64,000 nt of DNA from Desulfomonilaceae bacterium (lineage in GTDB: Bacteria; Desulfobacterota; Desulfomonilia; Desulfomonilales; Desulfomonilaceae), in contig JBAZSD010000020.1 of the NCBI GenBank assembly GCA_041662605.1, forward strand, positions 15,400-79,399, written 5' to 3'. The position numbers and the translations under genes were made by a program. Numbering within the stretch: position 1 is the stretch's first letter; every line of letters begins with the position of its first letter. This document shows positions 16,813 through 25,037 of this stretch, in pieces. The notes beneath the pieces are model-generated. The model ran no database searches. It was not told the origin of the DNA and saw only the letters and a list, made by a program, of their open reading frames with translations.

Positions 16813-17724
16813 TCAAGCTACCGGCCCTGAACCCACTTTTATGCGGCTGCTAACGCATGCATGGCAAGATCCTGAACGAAGTCTGGCCGCATCGCGAAGT
16901 GAGAGCACACCGATAATGTTTTCTGGCTGATCTCTGAACACAAAAAACCGGTGTACCTCAGAAAAAATCATCTTACTTATTGCGTCTTCTATGAATTCCA
17001 GTTCCTCACATGCACGAACAGAAGGAGATGAGAGAATAGTTCTAGCCTTTACATCAGACGAAATTCCGCGCTTATACGCTAGGATAAGATCTGTCTTAGA
17101 AATTACCCCGACAGGAACGGAATTGTCATCTCTAATCAGGACAGCTCCAAAACGATTGACAGACAAACCTTCCATGATTTCGGCCAGAGAGTTTTGTTCC
17201 GAAAAAGACGTAACTGAAGGCGTCATAACGTCTCTTACTCTGAATCGAAGGGCATCAACACCCTCCAACTTCTCATTTCTCCGGTTCATTAGACTTTGAT
17301 CGCAACTCCGGCAGTAGCGGTAGAGTAATCCCACTATGTCCGGATACGCTACAACCCCTAACGCCCTTTCTGAAGATCCTTTTGAAACATAAATCCGATA
17401 AATCCCTCTGGAGCGCATTGTTTCAAGAGTCGATTCGAGTGCATCAGTCGGACTGCAGAACAAAGGCGGAGAAACCATGATTTCCTCCAGAGGAGTATCT
17501 AAAGCTACAGACGCATAGTAAGCGCCCATCATGTCAGTCTTGGAAACTACCCCAACTGGAAGGTCATCCTGATCTGTGATTAAGAGAGCGCCAACCTTGT
17601 ATTTTATCAAGAACCTTATTCCTGATTCGATGGAAAACCTTCCTGCCAGACTAGTAACCTGCTTTCGCATGGCGTCACGCACCAGAAGATATCTAAGTGT
17701 GGTTTTTTTCTCCGGTGGAAGCAT
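16813..17724 (-). CDS. Four-CBS-domain protein with paired C-x2-C-x2-S motifs
   Basis: 303 residues built from two tandem halves, each a CBS pair. Half one covers about 13-145 and half two about 160-295, with repeated signatures VGVVSKTDMMGAYY and VGVISKTDLILAYK and ISKM/RSRG helices. Each half ends in an identical-looking motif: YCRSCDQS (Cys138, Cys141) and SCHACVSS (Cys287, Cys290). CBS pairs bind adenine nucleotides, and the Cys pairs could bind metal or act as a redox switch. A ribosome site AGAGG lies 7 nt before the ATG. The next gene upstream (47 bp) is another CBS protein, so the two likely form one operon. The regulated target is unknown. Confidence 0.85.
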   Translation of the reverse strand: MLPPEKKTTLRYLLVRDAMRKQVTSLAGRFSIESGIRFLIKYKVGALLITDQDDLPVGVVSKTDMMGAYYASVALDTPLEEIMVSPPLFCSPTDALESTLETMRSRGIYRIYVSKGSSERALGVVAYPDIVGLLYRYCRSCDQSLMNRRNEKLEGVDALRFRVRDVMTPSVTSFSEQNSLAEIMEGLSVNRFGAVLIRDDNSVPVGVISKTDLILAYKRGISSDVKARTILSSPSVRACEELEFIEDAISKMIFSEVHRFFVFRDQPENIIGVLSLRDAARLRSGSCHACVSSRIKVGSGPVA

Positions 17725-17771
17725 GAGAAAACCTCTATCCGTGTCGTGAAAAAGGATGGGGAGTTCGTCCC

Positions 17772-18239
17772 CTACGGGGCCAACTCATTGATCAGACGAA
17801 AAAAAAGATCAGAAATGTATACAATGCCTTCGACCTTTCCATCCTGTAATACAGGGATTCGGCGAATATGCTTCGTAATCATTATGTCAACAATGAACAT
17901 TATTGAGGTGTCGGGGGTAACAGTTATCAAGTCAGTGGTCATGATGTCCTCTACGAGAACAGATCTTGCTCTAGAGCAAATATCCTCCATTAGACCTGCA
18001 ATATTTATGTCTTCCATCATGCCCCAAACCTGAACATGTTTTGGGCGAATAAAAAGTAGAATATCATACATGGACATCATGCCGATGAGCCGCCCGGATT
18101 GGTCCGTCACAATCATGCCAAAGATTTTGCGTTGTTCTAGCTCACTAGCTTTTTTGAAAAGCTTCGCAGCGTCTTCTATTGAAAGTTTGGGACTTAGGGT
18201 GTGAAACGTCCTAACCATGACATCACGGGCGGTAAGCAT
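17772..18239 (-). CDS. CBS-pair protein
   Basis: 155-residue protein with one CBS pair: first CBS about 3-65 (ARDVMVRTFHTLSPKLSIED, RLIGMMSMYDILLFI), linker with VWGMMEDINIAGLMED, second CBS about 92-150 (VEDIMTTDLITVTPDTS, IRRIPVLQDGKVEGIVYISD). The ATG at 18239 is preceded by GGAGG with a 6-7 nt gap, and the earlier in-frame start is a TTG that overlaps that box. CBS pairs sense AMP, ATP or S-adenosylmethionine and usually regulate partner proteins. No enzyme or channel domain is attached. It is upstream of and codirectional with the four-CBS gene. Confidence 0.88.
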   Translation of the reverse strand: MLTARDVMVRTFHTLSPKLSIEDAAKLFKKASELEQRKIFGMIVTDQSGRLIGMMSMYDILLFIRPKHVQVWGMMEDINIAGLMEDICSRARSVLVEDIMTTDLITVTPDTSIMFIVDIMITKHIRRIPVLQDGKVEGIVYISDLFFRLINELAP

Positions 18240-18795
18240 CCGGCGCCTCCTGTCCAAAAGTTCATCAATTGCTTTGGCAAACTTGCCAACTGTAAACTGA
18301 GAAATAGAGAAGACTTTATATCATATTATATTTCCGGGTTAAAATGGGGGCGTTCTACACATTGTGAGACAGATCTCACATATCCAGAGAGAATTCGGTG
18401 CGTTGTCGCGCCAAGGGCATCCACCCATCGTGAACAAGCCTCAAAATATAATTATACATAAATGTAGGCCCAGCATACAAATAAGTAGCTTTATAAATCA
18501 AAATCTGAAGCGAAACTCAACTGGATGATGTTACGCCCACATTGATTGTGCACCGACCAAACCATCTTTAGCCCTTATATCAGTTAGTTCATGTTTACAG
18601 ATGGCGCCAGGTCGTTGCTCTGGCATAATTCTTGATAACCTATGATCAACATTAAATGCGACATCAATTAGGAGGTCCTCCGGATATCATGGAGATTGGG
18701 CATCTAAACATTTCTCATCAATCCAGATTGATTGCGTCAACAATTGAAACGTCTCACGACGCCCAATCTTGAATCTTCAAGGAGGGAACGTAGCT
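18240..18795. other. Divergent intergenic spacer
   Basis: 556 bp between the CBS genes (minus) and a 60-residue protein (plus). It should hold the CBS operon promoter. The right-hand end contains a candidate structured leader, listed separately. AT-rich stretches such as 18310-18345 are compatible with promoter elements, but no clear -35/-10 pair was found. Confidence 0.35.
18693..18769 (+). promoter_or_regulatory. Candidate structured RNA leader ahead of a 60-aa protein gene
   Basis: AGATTGGGC at 18693-18701 pairs perfectly with GCCCAATCT at 18761-18769 over about 60 nt. Inside are two further helices: ATCAAT/ATTGAT at 18717-18722 and 18727-18732 with a CCAG loop, and GCGTC/GACGC at 18734-18738 and 18758-18762. 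The last competes with the end of the outer stem, so two alternative folds are possible. The structure ends about 12 nt before the AAGGAGG ribosome site of the 60-aa gene. It matches no riboswitch family I recognise. Chance is not excluded for a single sequence. Confidence 0.35.
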
Positions 18796-18978
18796 ATGAC
18801 TGAACGGCAAACCCTTATTGAGTTTATATCAAAAGTGTCGGAACATGACCTGTCAATTCTATTTCAGGTCCTAGACGTGGCTCATCAGAATCTCGTTTAC
18901 GAGTCCACAGATGAACATCTACTGATGGATCAGTTCATGACCAGCCTGTGGATAGCGACCAGATCAATTTCAATCTAA
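18796..18978 (+). CDS. Small hypothetical protein
   Basis: 60 residues, acidic and Leu-rich, predicted to be helical, with no Cys, signal or membrane segment (starts MTERQTLIEFISKVSEHDLS). An in-frame ATG at 18769 is rejected because AAGGAGGG lies 9 nt before the ATG at 18796. The sequence is not one I recognise. The strong ribosome site and candidate leader structure are the main support for a real gene. It lies between divergent CBS genes and convergent DUF169 gene and has no obvious partner. Confidence 0.5.
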   Translation: MTERQTLIEFISKVSEHDLSILFQVLDVAHQNLVYESTDEHLLMDQFMTSLWIATRSISI

Positions 18979-19060
18979 CGCTCTTTAGTAATGGCGGCTA
19001 ATCTGCGTTCGGCTCCATTTTCGTGAGGAATACATAATGAGAGAAAAAGCTATGAATTGG

Positions 19061-19840
19061 TCAAAGTCTTTTTGAGAGGCCGTAAACAGCGTCCAGCGCC
19101 TGAAAAGGACTCACCTGTGATCCATATTGCGAGATAGGGTAGCGTATGCCTTTCTTGTACAATATCTCCAGATTTCGAAAGATACGGGCGCAATCCTCAG
19201 GTGGTAAGCCTATGGCCAACTCATCATCGGCGGCGTGTCCGAATCTTCTTTCCCCGTAGCATGGTATAGACAATGCCGGTTCTCGATCCACGAAACATCT
19301 ACCAATGACATCAGAGCACGATGTTTCTCCTACAGAATAAAATGTGAGTCGCTTAAAGTTGTCATATTGGATTGCGTTTATCATGATGGACATTTGAGCC
19401 GGGTTCCCGTAAATCAGCACAAGATCAGGCTCAAAAGGGTCGTAGGCTAACGGGGCCAGTATGAAGGCGTTGTATTTACCGAAAGGAATACGCTGTATGA
19501 CTGACTCACAATTCGCAGCGTCCTCTTTCTTTTCAAGCCACACTGTGCTGCGCATTTCCCCACTAGTGACAAATTCGTCGAGTTTGGACAAACCAATCAC
19601 GGATGCGCATCCCTGTGTGACCAAGTCGTCCGCTGTCCCGCCGATAGTCCAGTCAAACGTCCTTACAATTGTTATTAGCTGGCATAACGACAGCTTTTCT
19701 GAAGGTCGTCTCATCCACTTGTAATGATTGAGATCTTCGGCCTTCTCCAGCAGCTTTAGAGCAACGGGAAATGTTTTCAGGCGCAGGAGGCGTTCCATTC
19801 CCCTGGTCCATTCAGACCATTTGATATGTTCTAATTCCAT
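19061..19840 (-). CDS. DUF169 family protein
   Basis: 259-residue cytosolic protein of the DUF169 family, common in anaerobes and of unknown function. Family blocks are an N-terminal helical segment with KTFPVALKLLEKAED, a Cys in LSLCQLITIVRTFDWTIGG, CASVIGLSKLDEFVTSGEM and a C-terminal EPALSIPCYGERRFGHAADDE. Several Cys residues (CQ, GCASV, CSDV, CFV, CYG) are scattered, and some are conserved in the family, so metal binding or redox activity is possible. It follows the PHP gene by 42 bp on the same strand and may be cotranscribed with it. Confidence 0.82.
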   Translation of the reverse strand: MELEHIKWSEWTRGMERLLRLKTFPVALKLLEKAEDLNHYKWMRRPSEKLSLCQLITIVRTFDWTIGGTADDLVTQGCASVIGLSKLDEFVTSGEMRSTVWLEKKEDAANCESVIQRIPFGKYNAFILAPLAYDPFEPDLVLIYGNPAQMSIMINAIQYDNFKRLTFYSVGETSCSDVIGRCFVDREPALSIPCYGERRFGHAADDELAIGLPPEDCARIFRNLEILYKKGIRYPISQYGSQVSPFQALDAVYGLSKRL

Positions 19841-19882
19841 AATTGATCCTCACTCTTCTGATCTGGCGCGCCGTTATCAGAC

Positions 19883-20506
19883 TTATTTACAGCGTTCCAG
19901 AGTGAATTGACGATTAATGATTGCCGTGATTAAGTCCTGTTCATTCTTGATCTGAACTTCAAAATTGGTGACACAAGTTCCGACGGCTTCTGCGGAATGA
20001 GCGTCACTTCCTCCGACCTTTATGAGACCTAAGGCATCCGCCACCTGCCCAGCAAACTCATTCTCCTCGTCAGTCACTTTACCATTGCAAATCTCGACGG
20101 CGTGGACCTGTGACAGCGTCGGGTTCTCCAGAGCGTCATTAACGTTCATTTGAAGCATCCCAAAACCAAAAAGGAGAAATCCCCTGAAGGGATGCGCAGC
20201 AATCGCTATTGCCTCACTGGCGTCTACTCTCTGTTTTAGCTGTTTAGGGGTAAGCAATCCCTCAGGTTCATCATCCACGCCAAAAACAAGAATATCCCCA
20301 CCGGTTGTCGTGACCTCAATCCCCCTGAATACGGCAATTCCATATTTTTGGCTCAATGCTTCCGCGTGATCGGGGTCCCAGATACGATTGTGCTCAGTGA
20401 GACATATCCCATCCAATCCTGACTCAAGAGCAGACTTCATCATTTCGTCGGGAGTCATCTCGCTGCATGGAGAAATCGGACTCGTATGGCAATGCAGGTC
20501 TATTCT
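19883..20506 (-). CDS. PHP-domain metal-dependent phosphoesterase
   Basis: 207 residues from the ATG at 20506 (the earlier start would be TTG inside the previous gene). The PHP metal ligands are visible: DLHCHTSPISPCSE at the N terminus, LTEHNRIWD, AIAAHPFRG and VGGSDAHSAEAVG near the end. PHP proteins bind up to three metals and hydrolyse phosphoesters, for example histidinol phosphate, nucleotides or short RNA/DNA. Substrate not readable. It overlaps nothing, with a 28-bp gap from the preceding DUF2889-like gene and in the same direction. Confidence 0.88.
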   Translation of the reverse strand, partial: RIDLHCHTSPISPCSEMTPDEMMKSALESGLDGICLTEHNRIWDPDHAEALSQKYGIAVFRGIEVTTTGGDILVFGVDDEPEGLLTPKQLKQRVDASEAIAIAAHPFRGFLLFGFGMLQMNVNDALENPTLSQVHAVEICNGKVTDEENEFAGQVADALGLIKVGGSDAHSAEAVGTCVTNFEVQIKNEQDLITAIINRQFTLERCK

Positions 20507-20534
20507 CATGGGCTTGAAAACCTCACTGGTTGAT

Positions 20535-21017
20535 TTACTGAATTTTCGCAAGGCCTTTCAATTCAGGGCGCATCCTAAAGAAGTCGTCGACAAAACCTTT
20601 CCGATCGAGGTCAGAGTTGGAATCCAGAGCAGTCTTCAAATCTCTCGTAAGTTCAGACCGTGCAAGGCTTCTCAAACAATCAATCATAAGAGCCGCCATG
20701 TGCCGACATCCGTTCCGGCCAAGCTCCTTCTTTATTCTTCCTTCGATCTGAGCATCTATTTTCCAACCTTCGGCCCTCAGGAAAATTTGCTCCGCCAGGA
20801 TGCACTTCATTGTGGTGAACCGTTTCATTCTTGCTTGAACAGACTCAATTGTGAGACTTGGCCAATCGACCAACAGTTCACATTGCATAGCGTAAAGTTC
20901 GTCTTCCAGCACCCCTGAAATAACTCTCTTATCGGAACCTTGTAGTTGAACCCCGCATGATTTCATCCGCGAATATATTGGCATGTTTCTTGAGATCAAT
21001 TTTGAGTCTCCCTTCAT
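20535..21017 (-). CDS. DUF2889-like protein 2
   Basis: 160-residue cytosolic protein. I recognise a resemblance to DUF2889: an early VISGVLEDELYAM block (compare 'v.G.L.D'), then an internal LLVDWPSLTIESVQARMKRF and the characteristic GCRHMAALMIDCLRSLAR, which matches the GCtHL-type segment of that family. Its start overlaps the stop of the upstream gene by 4 bp (ATGA), implying translational coupling. The upstream gene is a divergent relative. Biochemical function is unknown. It has five Cys residues, several near the conserved block. Confidence 0.6.
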   Translation of the reverse strand: MKGDSKLISRNMPIYSRMKSCGVQLQGSDKRVISGVLEDELYAMQCELLVDWPSLTIESVQARMKRFTTMKCILAEQIFLRAEGWKIDAQIEGRIKKELGRNGCRHMAALMIDCLRSLARSELTRDLKTALDSNSDLDRKGFVDDFFRMRPELKGLAKIQ

Positions 21018-21535
21018 TCGATGTTCTGAAAAGCGGCGCAGCTATCTTTGAGTCTCGGATTGGATCCAAGAACCTTGATCATCTCCGGCCCGATCACGAT
21101 ATCATTTAAAAAAATCTTTGGGCCGTCGCTTGACACTCTAATCTGGGCGCCACCTTTTTCAGCAGCTTTACGAAGCTCAGGAACTGTTATGCCGTTCACG
21201 AGCATCTCCATAGCTTCCAGCACTAGATCCGATATCCAATCGGAGCCTTGCGAACCACCGACAAGTTCACGAACTATCTTCGTCATTCCAGGACCAACTC
21301 TGACTCCAATAAGCTTTTGAGCCACAGAGGACATGTCCGGAATAACCCCCAGGACATCCTTCTTCAGTAGAATTTCTGATCTTCTTATATCCAGAGTGGG
21401 AGCCTTTATTTCTAAAAAGATCGACACTTCAAGGAGATTATCTCCAGCGTTCAAATGAATTTGCCATTCGCCGTGTCCTGACTGTGTAACTGCTGTCAGG
21501 CTGTTTGTCTGAAAATCAAGAATCATGTCAGTCAC
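21014..21535 (-). CDS. DUF2889-like protein 1
   Basis: 173-residue cytosolic protein. It aligns by eye to the same plan as the downstream gene: an N-terminal beta-rich half (WQIHLNAGDNLLEVSIFLEI, APTLDIRRSEILL), then SVAQKLIGVRVGPGMTKIVRE and a GSDWISDLVLEAMEMLVNG block where DUF2889 members usually have GCtHL. The changed residues mean it may have lost a shared binding function. The AUGA overlap with the next gene points to coupled translation. Function unknown; family call is by memory of motif order. Confidence 0.55.
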   Translation of the reverse strand: MTDMILDFQTNSLTAVTQSGHGEWQIHLNAGDNLLEVSIFLEIKAPTLDIRRSEILLKKDVLGVIPDMSSVAQKLIGVRVGPGMTKIVRELVGGSQGSDWISDLVLEAMEMLVNGITVPELRKAAEKGGAQIRVSSDGPKIFLNDIVIGPEMIKVLGSNPRLKDSCAAFQNIE

Positions 21536-21608
21536 CTCAACACTGTGTAATGATGAAATTCGACGTTAATCCCCCTTGCCGGTCATCGACATCGCATATC
21601 TCAATGAC

Positions 21609-22166
21609 TTAAATTAAGCTGCCGACAAAGATTTTGACTCCTATTAAAATCAGGACCACTCCCCCAGCCCTTTCTGCCCACTGCCCAAGGCTTTTCCCCG
21701 CACGATAGCCGATTTTCATACCAACCAAAGTCATCAGCAACGCCACTAGTCCGATTACCAGAACCGGGAACAAAATCTCCGTTCCCATCAGGCTAAAGGA
21801 AATACCCACTGCCAACGCGTCCAGACTGGTGGCCACAGACAGACCAACTAGGCTCCATCCTCTGGTCGGATCGAAGCCTTCCAAGCGCTTTTCTGTATCC
21901 CCGGATTCCTTCAACATCTTCAAGCCAATAAAAACAAGGAGGCCGAAAGCTATCCAGTTGTTCAGCCCTCCGAACATACTAGAAACAGTTGAGCCACCTA
22001 ACCAGCCTACAAGCGTCATTAATGATTGAAACAGCCCAAAATGCCAGGTCAACCTGAATATGTGCCTGAAGGTAATGAAACACAGACCGCTGGAGACAGC
22101 GAGCGCAACAGCGAACGCATCCATTCCCAGAGCAACTGCCAAGCCTAAGAGAGTAAGATTACCCAA
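21609..22166 (-). CDS. mntP: MntP-type manganese efflux pump
   Basis: 185-residue, six-helix inner membrane protein exporting Mn2+. The two repeated motifs with essential Asp are present: GMDAFAVALAV in helix 1 and ATSLDALAVGISFSL in helix 4. A GLxxFIGLKMLKE block follows helix 3. Length fits E. coli MntP (188). The start must be the TTG at 22166 because a stop lies just upstream in frame. No yybP-ykoY riboswitch was identified in the 281-bp divergent spacer. Confidence 0.93.
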   Translation of the reverse strand: MGNLTLLGLAVALGMDAFAVALAVSSGLCFITFRHIFRLTWHFGLFQSLMTLVGWLGGSTVSSMFGGLNNWIAFGLLVFIGLKMLKESGDTEKRLEGFDPTRGWSLVGLSVATSLDALAVGISFSLMGTEILFPVLVIGLVALLMTLVGMKIGYRAGKSLGQWAERAGGVVLILIGVKIFVGSLI

Positions 22167-22381
22167 AGCCCGTCATTTCCATGGATCAAAGTGCACATTA
22201 GGACTCACTCAACTTAACAAATCTCCCTCTTCCAAGTCAACAAAGCATCTCCTTCAACAAAATTAAGGGGTCGATACAGACAGGAATTTTTAACAAACAG
22301 TTCATTCGGCTGAATTAGGGGACACTGATGCTTCAAGCCGTTTCAAGACACGACGCGTGCTCCGTAGACATTCTTCCGGTG

Positions 22382-22408
22382 AATTGATAGAAATGATGTG
22401 GATCAATT
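22382..22408. repeat. 7-bp inverted repeat near the cation exporter start, possible operator
   Basis: AATTGAT at 22382-22388 and ATCAATT at 22402-22408 form perfect arms separated by 13 bp, about 40 bp before the CDF exporter start. Its place between two divergent metal-export genes makes a regulator site plausible, but a chance AT-rich repeat is equally possible. Confidence 0.25.
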
Positions 22409-22447
22409 GAGAGAATCGGATTTAACCTCGAGACAACTCACAAACAA

Positions 22448-23434
22448 ATGGATCATTCACATAGTCACACATATCCGCACACTCATGCTATTCCGACATC
22501 CCATGGCAACGTGCAGACCCGTATCGGAATAGCCTTTCTGGTAACTTGCTTGTACATGCTGGTGGAAACCGGTGGAGGCTTGCTTTTCAATTCTTTGGCG
22601 CTTTTGGCCGACGCTGGTCATATGCTTTCGGACGCAATGGCATTGGGACTTTCCTGGCTGGCTATCCTTATAGCAAAAAGATCTCCGAACGACAGACTAA
22701 CTTTCGGATTTATAAGATCAGAAATACTGGCGGCCTTGATTAATGGACTGTTGCTATGGGCCATTGTGGCGGTCATATTCTACGAGGCTGTCCAGAGAGT
22801 AATTAGTCCCCAGCCTGTTCAGGGATTTGGGATGTTTGCCGTCGCCTCGGTCGGGCTTGTACTGAATCTAGCGATGGCAACCCTGCTTTTCGGGGGTAGA
22901 AACACCAACCTGAACATCAAAGGCGCTTTTCTGCATGTGCTATCAGACGCCCTGGGTTCAGTCGGAGCAATTGTGGCGGGTTTATTGATAGTCTACACTA
23001 ACGCCTTCTGGATCGATCCGATTGTTAGCGCCCTCATTGGTATCCTTATTCTAATTTCTTCCTGGGGACTCTTGAAGGAGTCGGTCCACGTACTCATGGA
23101 AGGTGTTCCACGCGGGGTGGATGTTGCGAGTATCGAAACAGCGTTAGTTAACGTGACTGGCGTCTGTTGCGTCTACGATCTCCATGTCTGGAGTATTTCC
23201 AGCTCTCAAATCAATCTGTCCGCCCATGTGGTTCTTACTGAAACAGATCGGGACCGTAATGAGATCCTCCTGGAGATAAATTCAATATTGAATGAAAGAT
23301 TTCACATTGAACACACAACCATTCAAATCGAAACGTCGCATGAAATCAAGTTTGACTCAAACAACAGGTTCTGCCGGGTAGGAACAGGATGCGACTCTAC
23401 AAACCCAGGACTGACGGATGCTCACAGAGGATAG
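22448..23434 (+). CDS. CDF cation efflux transporter (CzcD/ZitB type)
   Basis: 328-residue, six-helix cation/proton antiporter, probably for Zn2+ and related metals. His-rich N terminus (DHSHSHTYPHTH), then six membrane helices between about 27 and 215 with the transport sites DAGHMLSDA (helix 2) and HVLSDALGS (helix 5). The cytosolic domain contains DLHVWSISSSQINLSAHVVL, characteristic of the family. The tail ends with two additional Cys (RFCRVGTGCDS), beyond the usual end. The end overlaps the next gene by 17 bp. Divergent from mntP across 281 bp. Confidence 0.93.
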   Translation: MDHSHSHTYPHTHAIPTSHGNVQTRIGIAFLVTCLYMLVETGGGLLFNSLALLADAGHMLSDAMALGLSWLAILIAKRSPNDRLTFGFIRSEILAALINGLLLWAIVAVIFYEAVQRVISPQPVQGFGMFAVASVGLVLNLAMATLLFGGRNTNLNIKGAFLHVLSDALGSVGAIVAGLLIVYTNAFWIDPIVSALIGILILISSWGLLKESVHVLMEGVPRGVDVASIETALVNVTGVCCVYDLHVWSISSSQINLSAHVVLTETDRDRNEILLEINSILNERFHIEHTTIQIETSHEIKFDSNNRFCRVGTGCDSTNPGLTDAHRG

Positions 23435-24992
23435 TTACAGGAGCGAAAAATGGCTATTGCTGACAGCCATCGCCGTCGTTTTCATCTGGCGGGTAGCTCT
23501 TTCATTCAGCATAAACTTGATTCCTGACGAATGTAGCTACTGGACATGGTCCCGACGTCTGGATTGGTCGTACTTTGACAACTCCGGAATGGTGGCTTAC
23601 CTCATAAGGCTCTCCACCGAAATTTTCGGGAGGTCGACTGCTTTCTCAGTCAGATTTCCATTCCTCATAACATCGCTGATTACAACGATACTGGTGTATT
23701 CCACAGCAAAAATCCTTTCCCGGTCAGGTCTAACAGCTATCATTTCGGCGTTGCTGTTTAACCTTGCTCCCATATCTCTTTTGGGTGGAGCGGCGGCTGT
23801 TCATGACAACGCATTGATGATGTTTTGGACGCTCGCCCTGTGGTCTTGCGCAAAATTCCTGGAAAAAGAAGATTACCGATTGTTTTACCTCACAGGGGTG
23901 GCCACTGGTTTGGCGGTTCTCAGTAAGTACACAGGCGCTCTGCTTTTCCCGGCGATCTTGATTTGGCTTCTTTCTTCAAAAAAGCTTCGCGAGGTCCTGT
24001 TAAGGAAAGAACCATGGATTGGAGCAATCATTGCGTCCGTGTGTATACTGCCTGTCCTATGGTGGAATTACCAGCACGATTGGGCTTCATTCAAACACAT
24101 CCTGTTCATTGGGTCTGGTTATAACGGTTTCTTCCGACGCATTTCGGATGGCTTCGGTTATAATGTTTCCCAGTTTCTTACCATATCACCGCTTTTCTAT
24201 ACGGCGATAGTGTCCGGAGTCCTCATCTCAATGTTCATGGAGCTTCGACGTGAAGACGTCAGGAGATCACTCCTTCTGTGTATGGGGTTTCCTGTTTTTT
24301 TGTTCGCTGTAATGTCGTTCAAAGGACATTCGGAGGCCAACTGGGGAGTGACGGGATATTTGTCTACAGGCATCCTGGCTGTGATGCTGTTTTCGGACAA
24401 TAGCGATCCCGTAACGAAATTTTTATCCAAATACGTAAACATACGTAGATATGTCATGGCTGGAGCGATGATTTCCATCTTGATGGTAGCTCTTGTTGTC
24501 CTCCATGGGTGGTTGGGTCTACTGCCGGCCGCTGTCGAGCGAAAGCTCGGAAAAGATGACAGGATCATATGGGAGACCCGTGGTTGGGGTGGTCTTGGAC
24601 AACACGTGGCCGCATTGAAACAGGATGGTGACATAATTGCCGGTGACAGCTATCAACTTTGCGCCCTACTTGAATTCAACATTCCTGGACAGCCGAAGGT
24701 CAGGTATCTGGCCCCGTGGGATCGACCAACTCAATTTGACGTATGGAACAGTTCGTACAAAGATCTAAAAAACAAGAACATCCTATTTGTGAGTTCCAAG
24801 CCTCTTGCGCCCACAAATCAGACATTGACCACGATTTTTGAAAACTTCGCCCACGTGCGACAACTCCCTTATTACTCGGTCATTTATCATGGAGAACCAA
24901 TCCGGGAAGTTTACGTATGCCGAGGGTACGGTTTTGACCCATTCAAGCCAAGGCGCCTGGGTCCCAGATCACTTTTTTATTCCGACCCTTGA
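23418..24992 (+). CDS. GT39-family membrane glycosyltransferase (ArnT-like)
   Basis: 524-residue multi-spanning protein of the PMT_2/GT39 class, which transfers sugars from undecaprenyl-phosphate or polyprenyl donors to lipid A, protein or other surface acceptors. N-terminal NLIPDECSYWTWSRRLDWSY carries the acidic residue pair near the first periplasmic loop, followed by about ten hydrophobic helices and a periplasmic C-terminal domain from about 385. The start overlaps the transporter gene by 17 bp, suggesting coupling. Acceptor cannot be read. Unlike canonical ArnT there is no polymyxin-type cluster nearby. Confidence 0.8.
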   Translation: MLTEDSYRSEKWLLLTAIAVVFIWRVALSFSINLIPDECSYWTWSRRLDWSYFDNSGMVAYLIRLSTEIFGRSTAFSVRFPFLITSLITTILVYSTAKILSRSGLTAIISALLFNLAPISLLGGAAAVHDNALMMFWTLALWSCAKFLEKEDYRLFYLTGVATGLAVLSKYTGALLFPAILIWLLSSKKLREVLLRKEPWIGAIIASVCILPVLWWNYQHDWASFKHILFIGSGYNGFFRRISDGFGYNVSQFLTISPLFYTAIVSGVLISMFMELRREDVRRSLLLCMGFPVFLFAVMSFKGHSEANWGVTGYLSTGILAVMLFSDNSDPVTKFLSKYVNIRRYVMAGAMISILMVALVVLHGWLGLLPAAVERKLGKDDRIIWETRGWGGLGQHVAALKQDGDIIAGDSYQLCALLEFNIPGQPKVRYLAPWDRPTQFDVWNSSYKDLKNKNILFVSSKPLAPTNQTLTTIFENFAHVRQLPYYSVIYHGEPIREVYVCRGYGFDPFKPRRLGPRSLFYSDP

Positions 24993-25037
24993 GCGAACTG
25001 CCCCTAATGATCCCAAGCTGCGACAAATCGAAAAGAT

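Noticed and set aside
16481..16930. 149-residue plus-strand frame
   Set aside because: Overlaps the end of the four-CBS gene, has no ribosome site and no recognisable sequence.
22167..22447. Manganese (yybP-ykoY) riboswitch upstream of mntP
   Set aside because: Expected conserved loops not seen.
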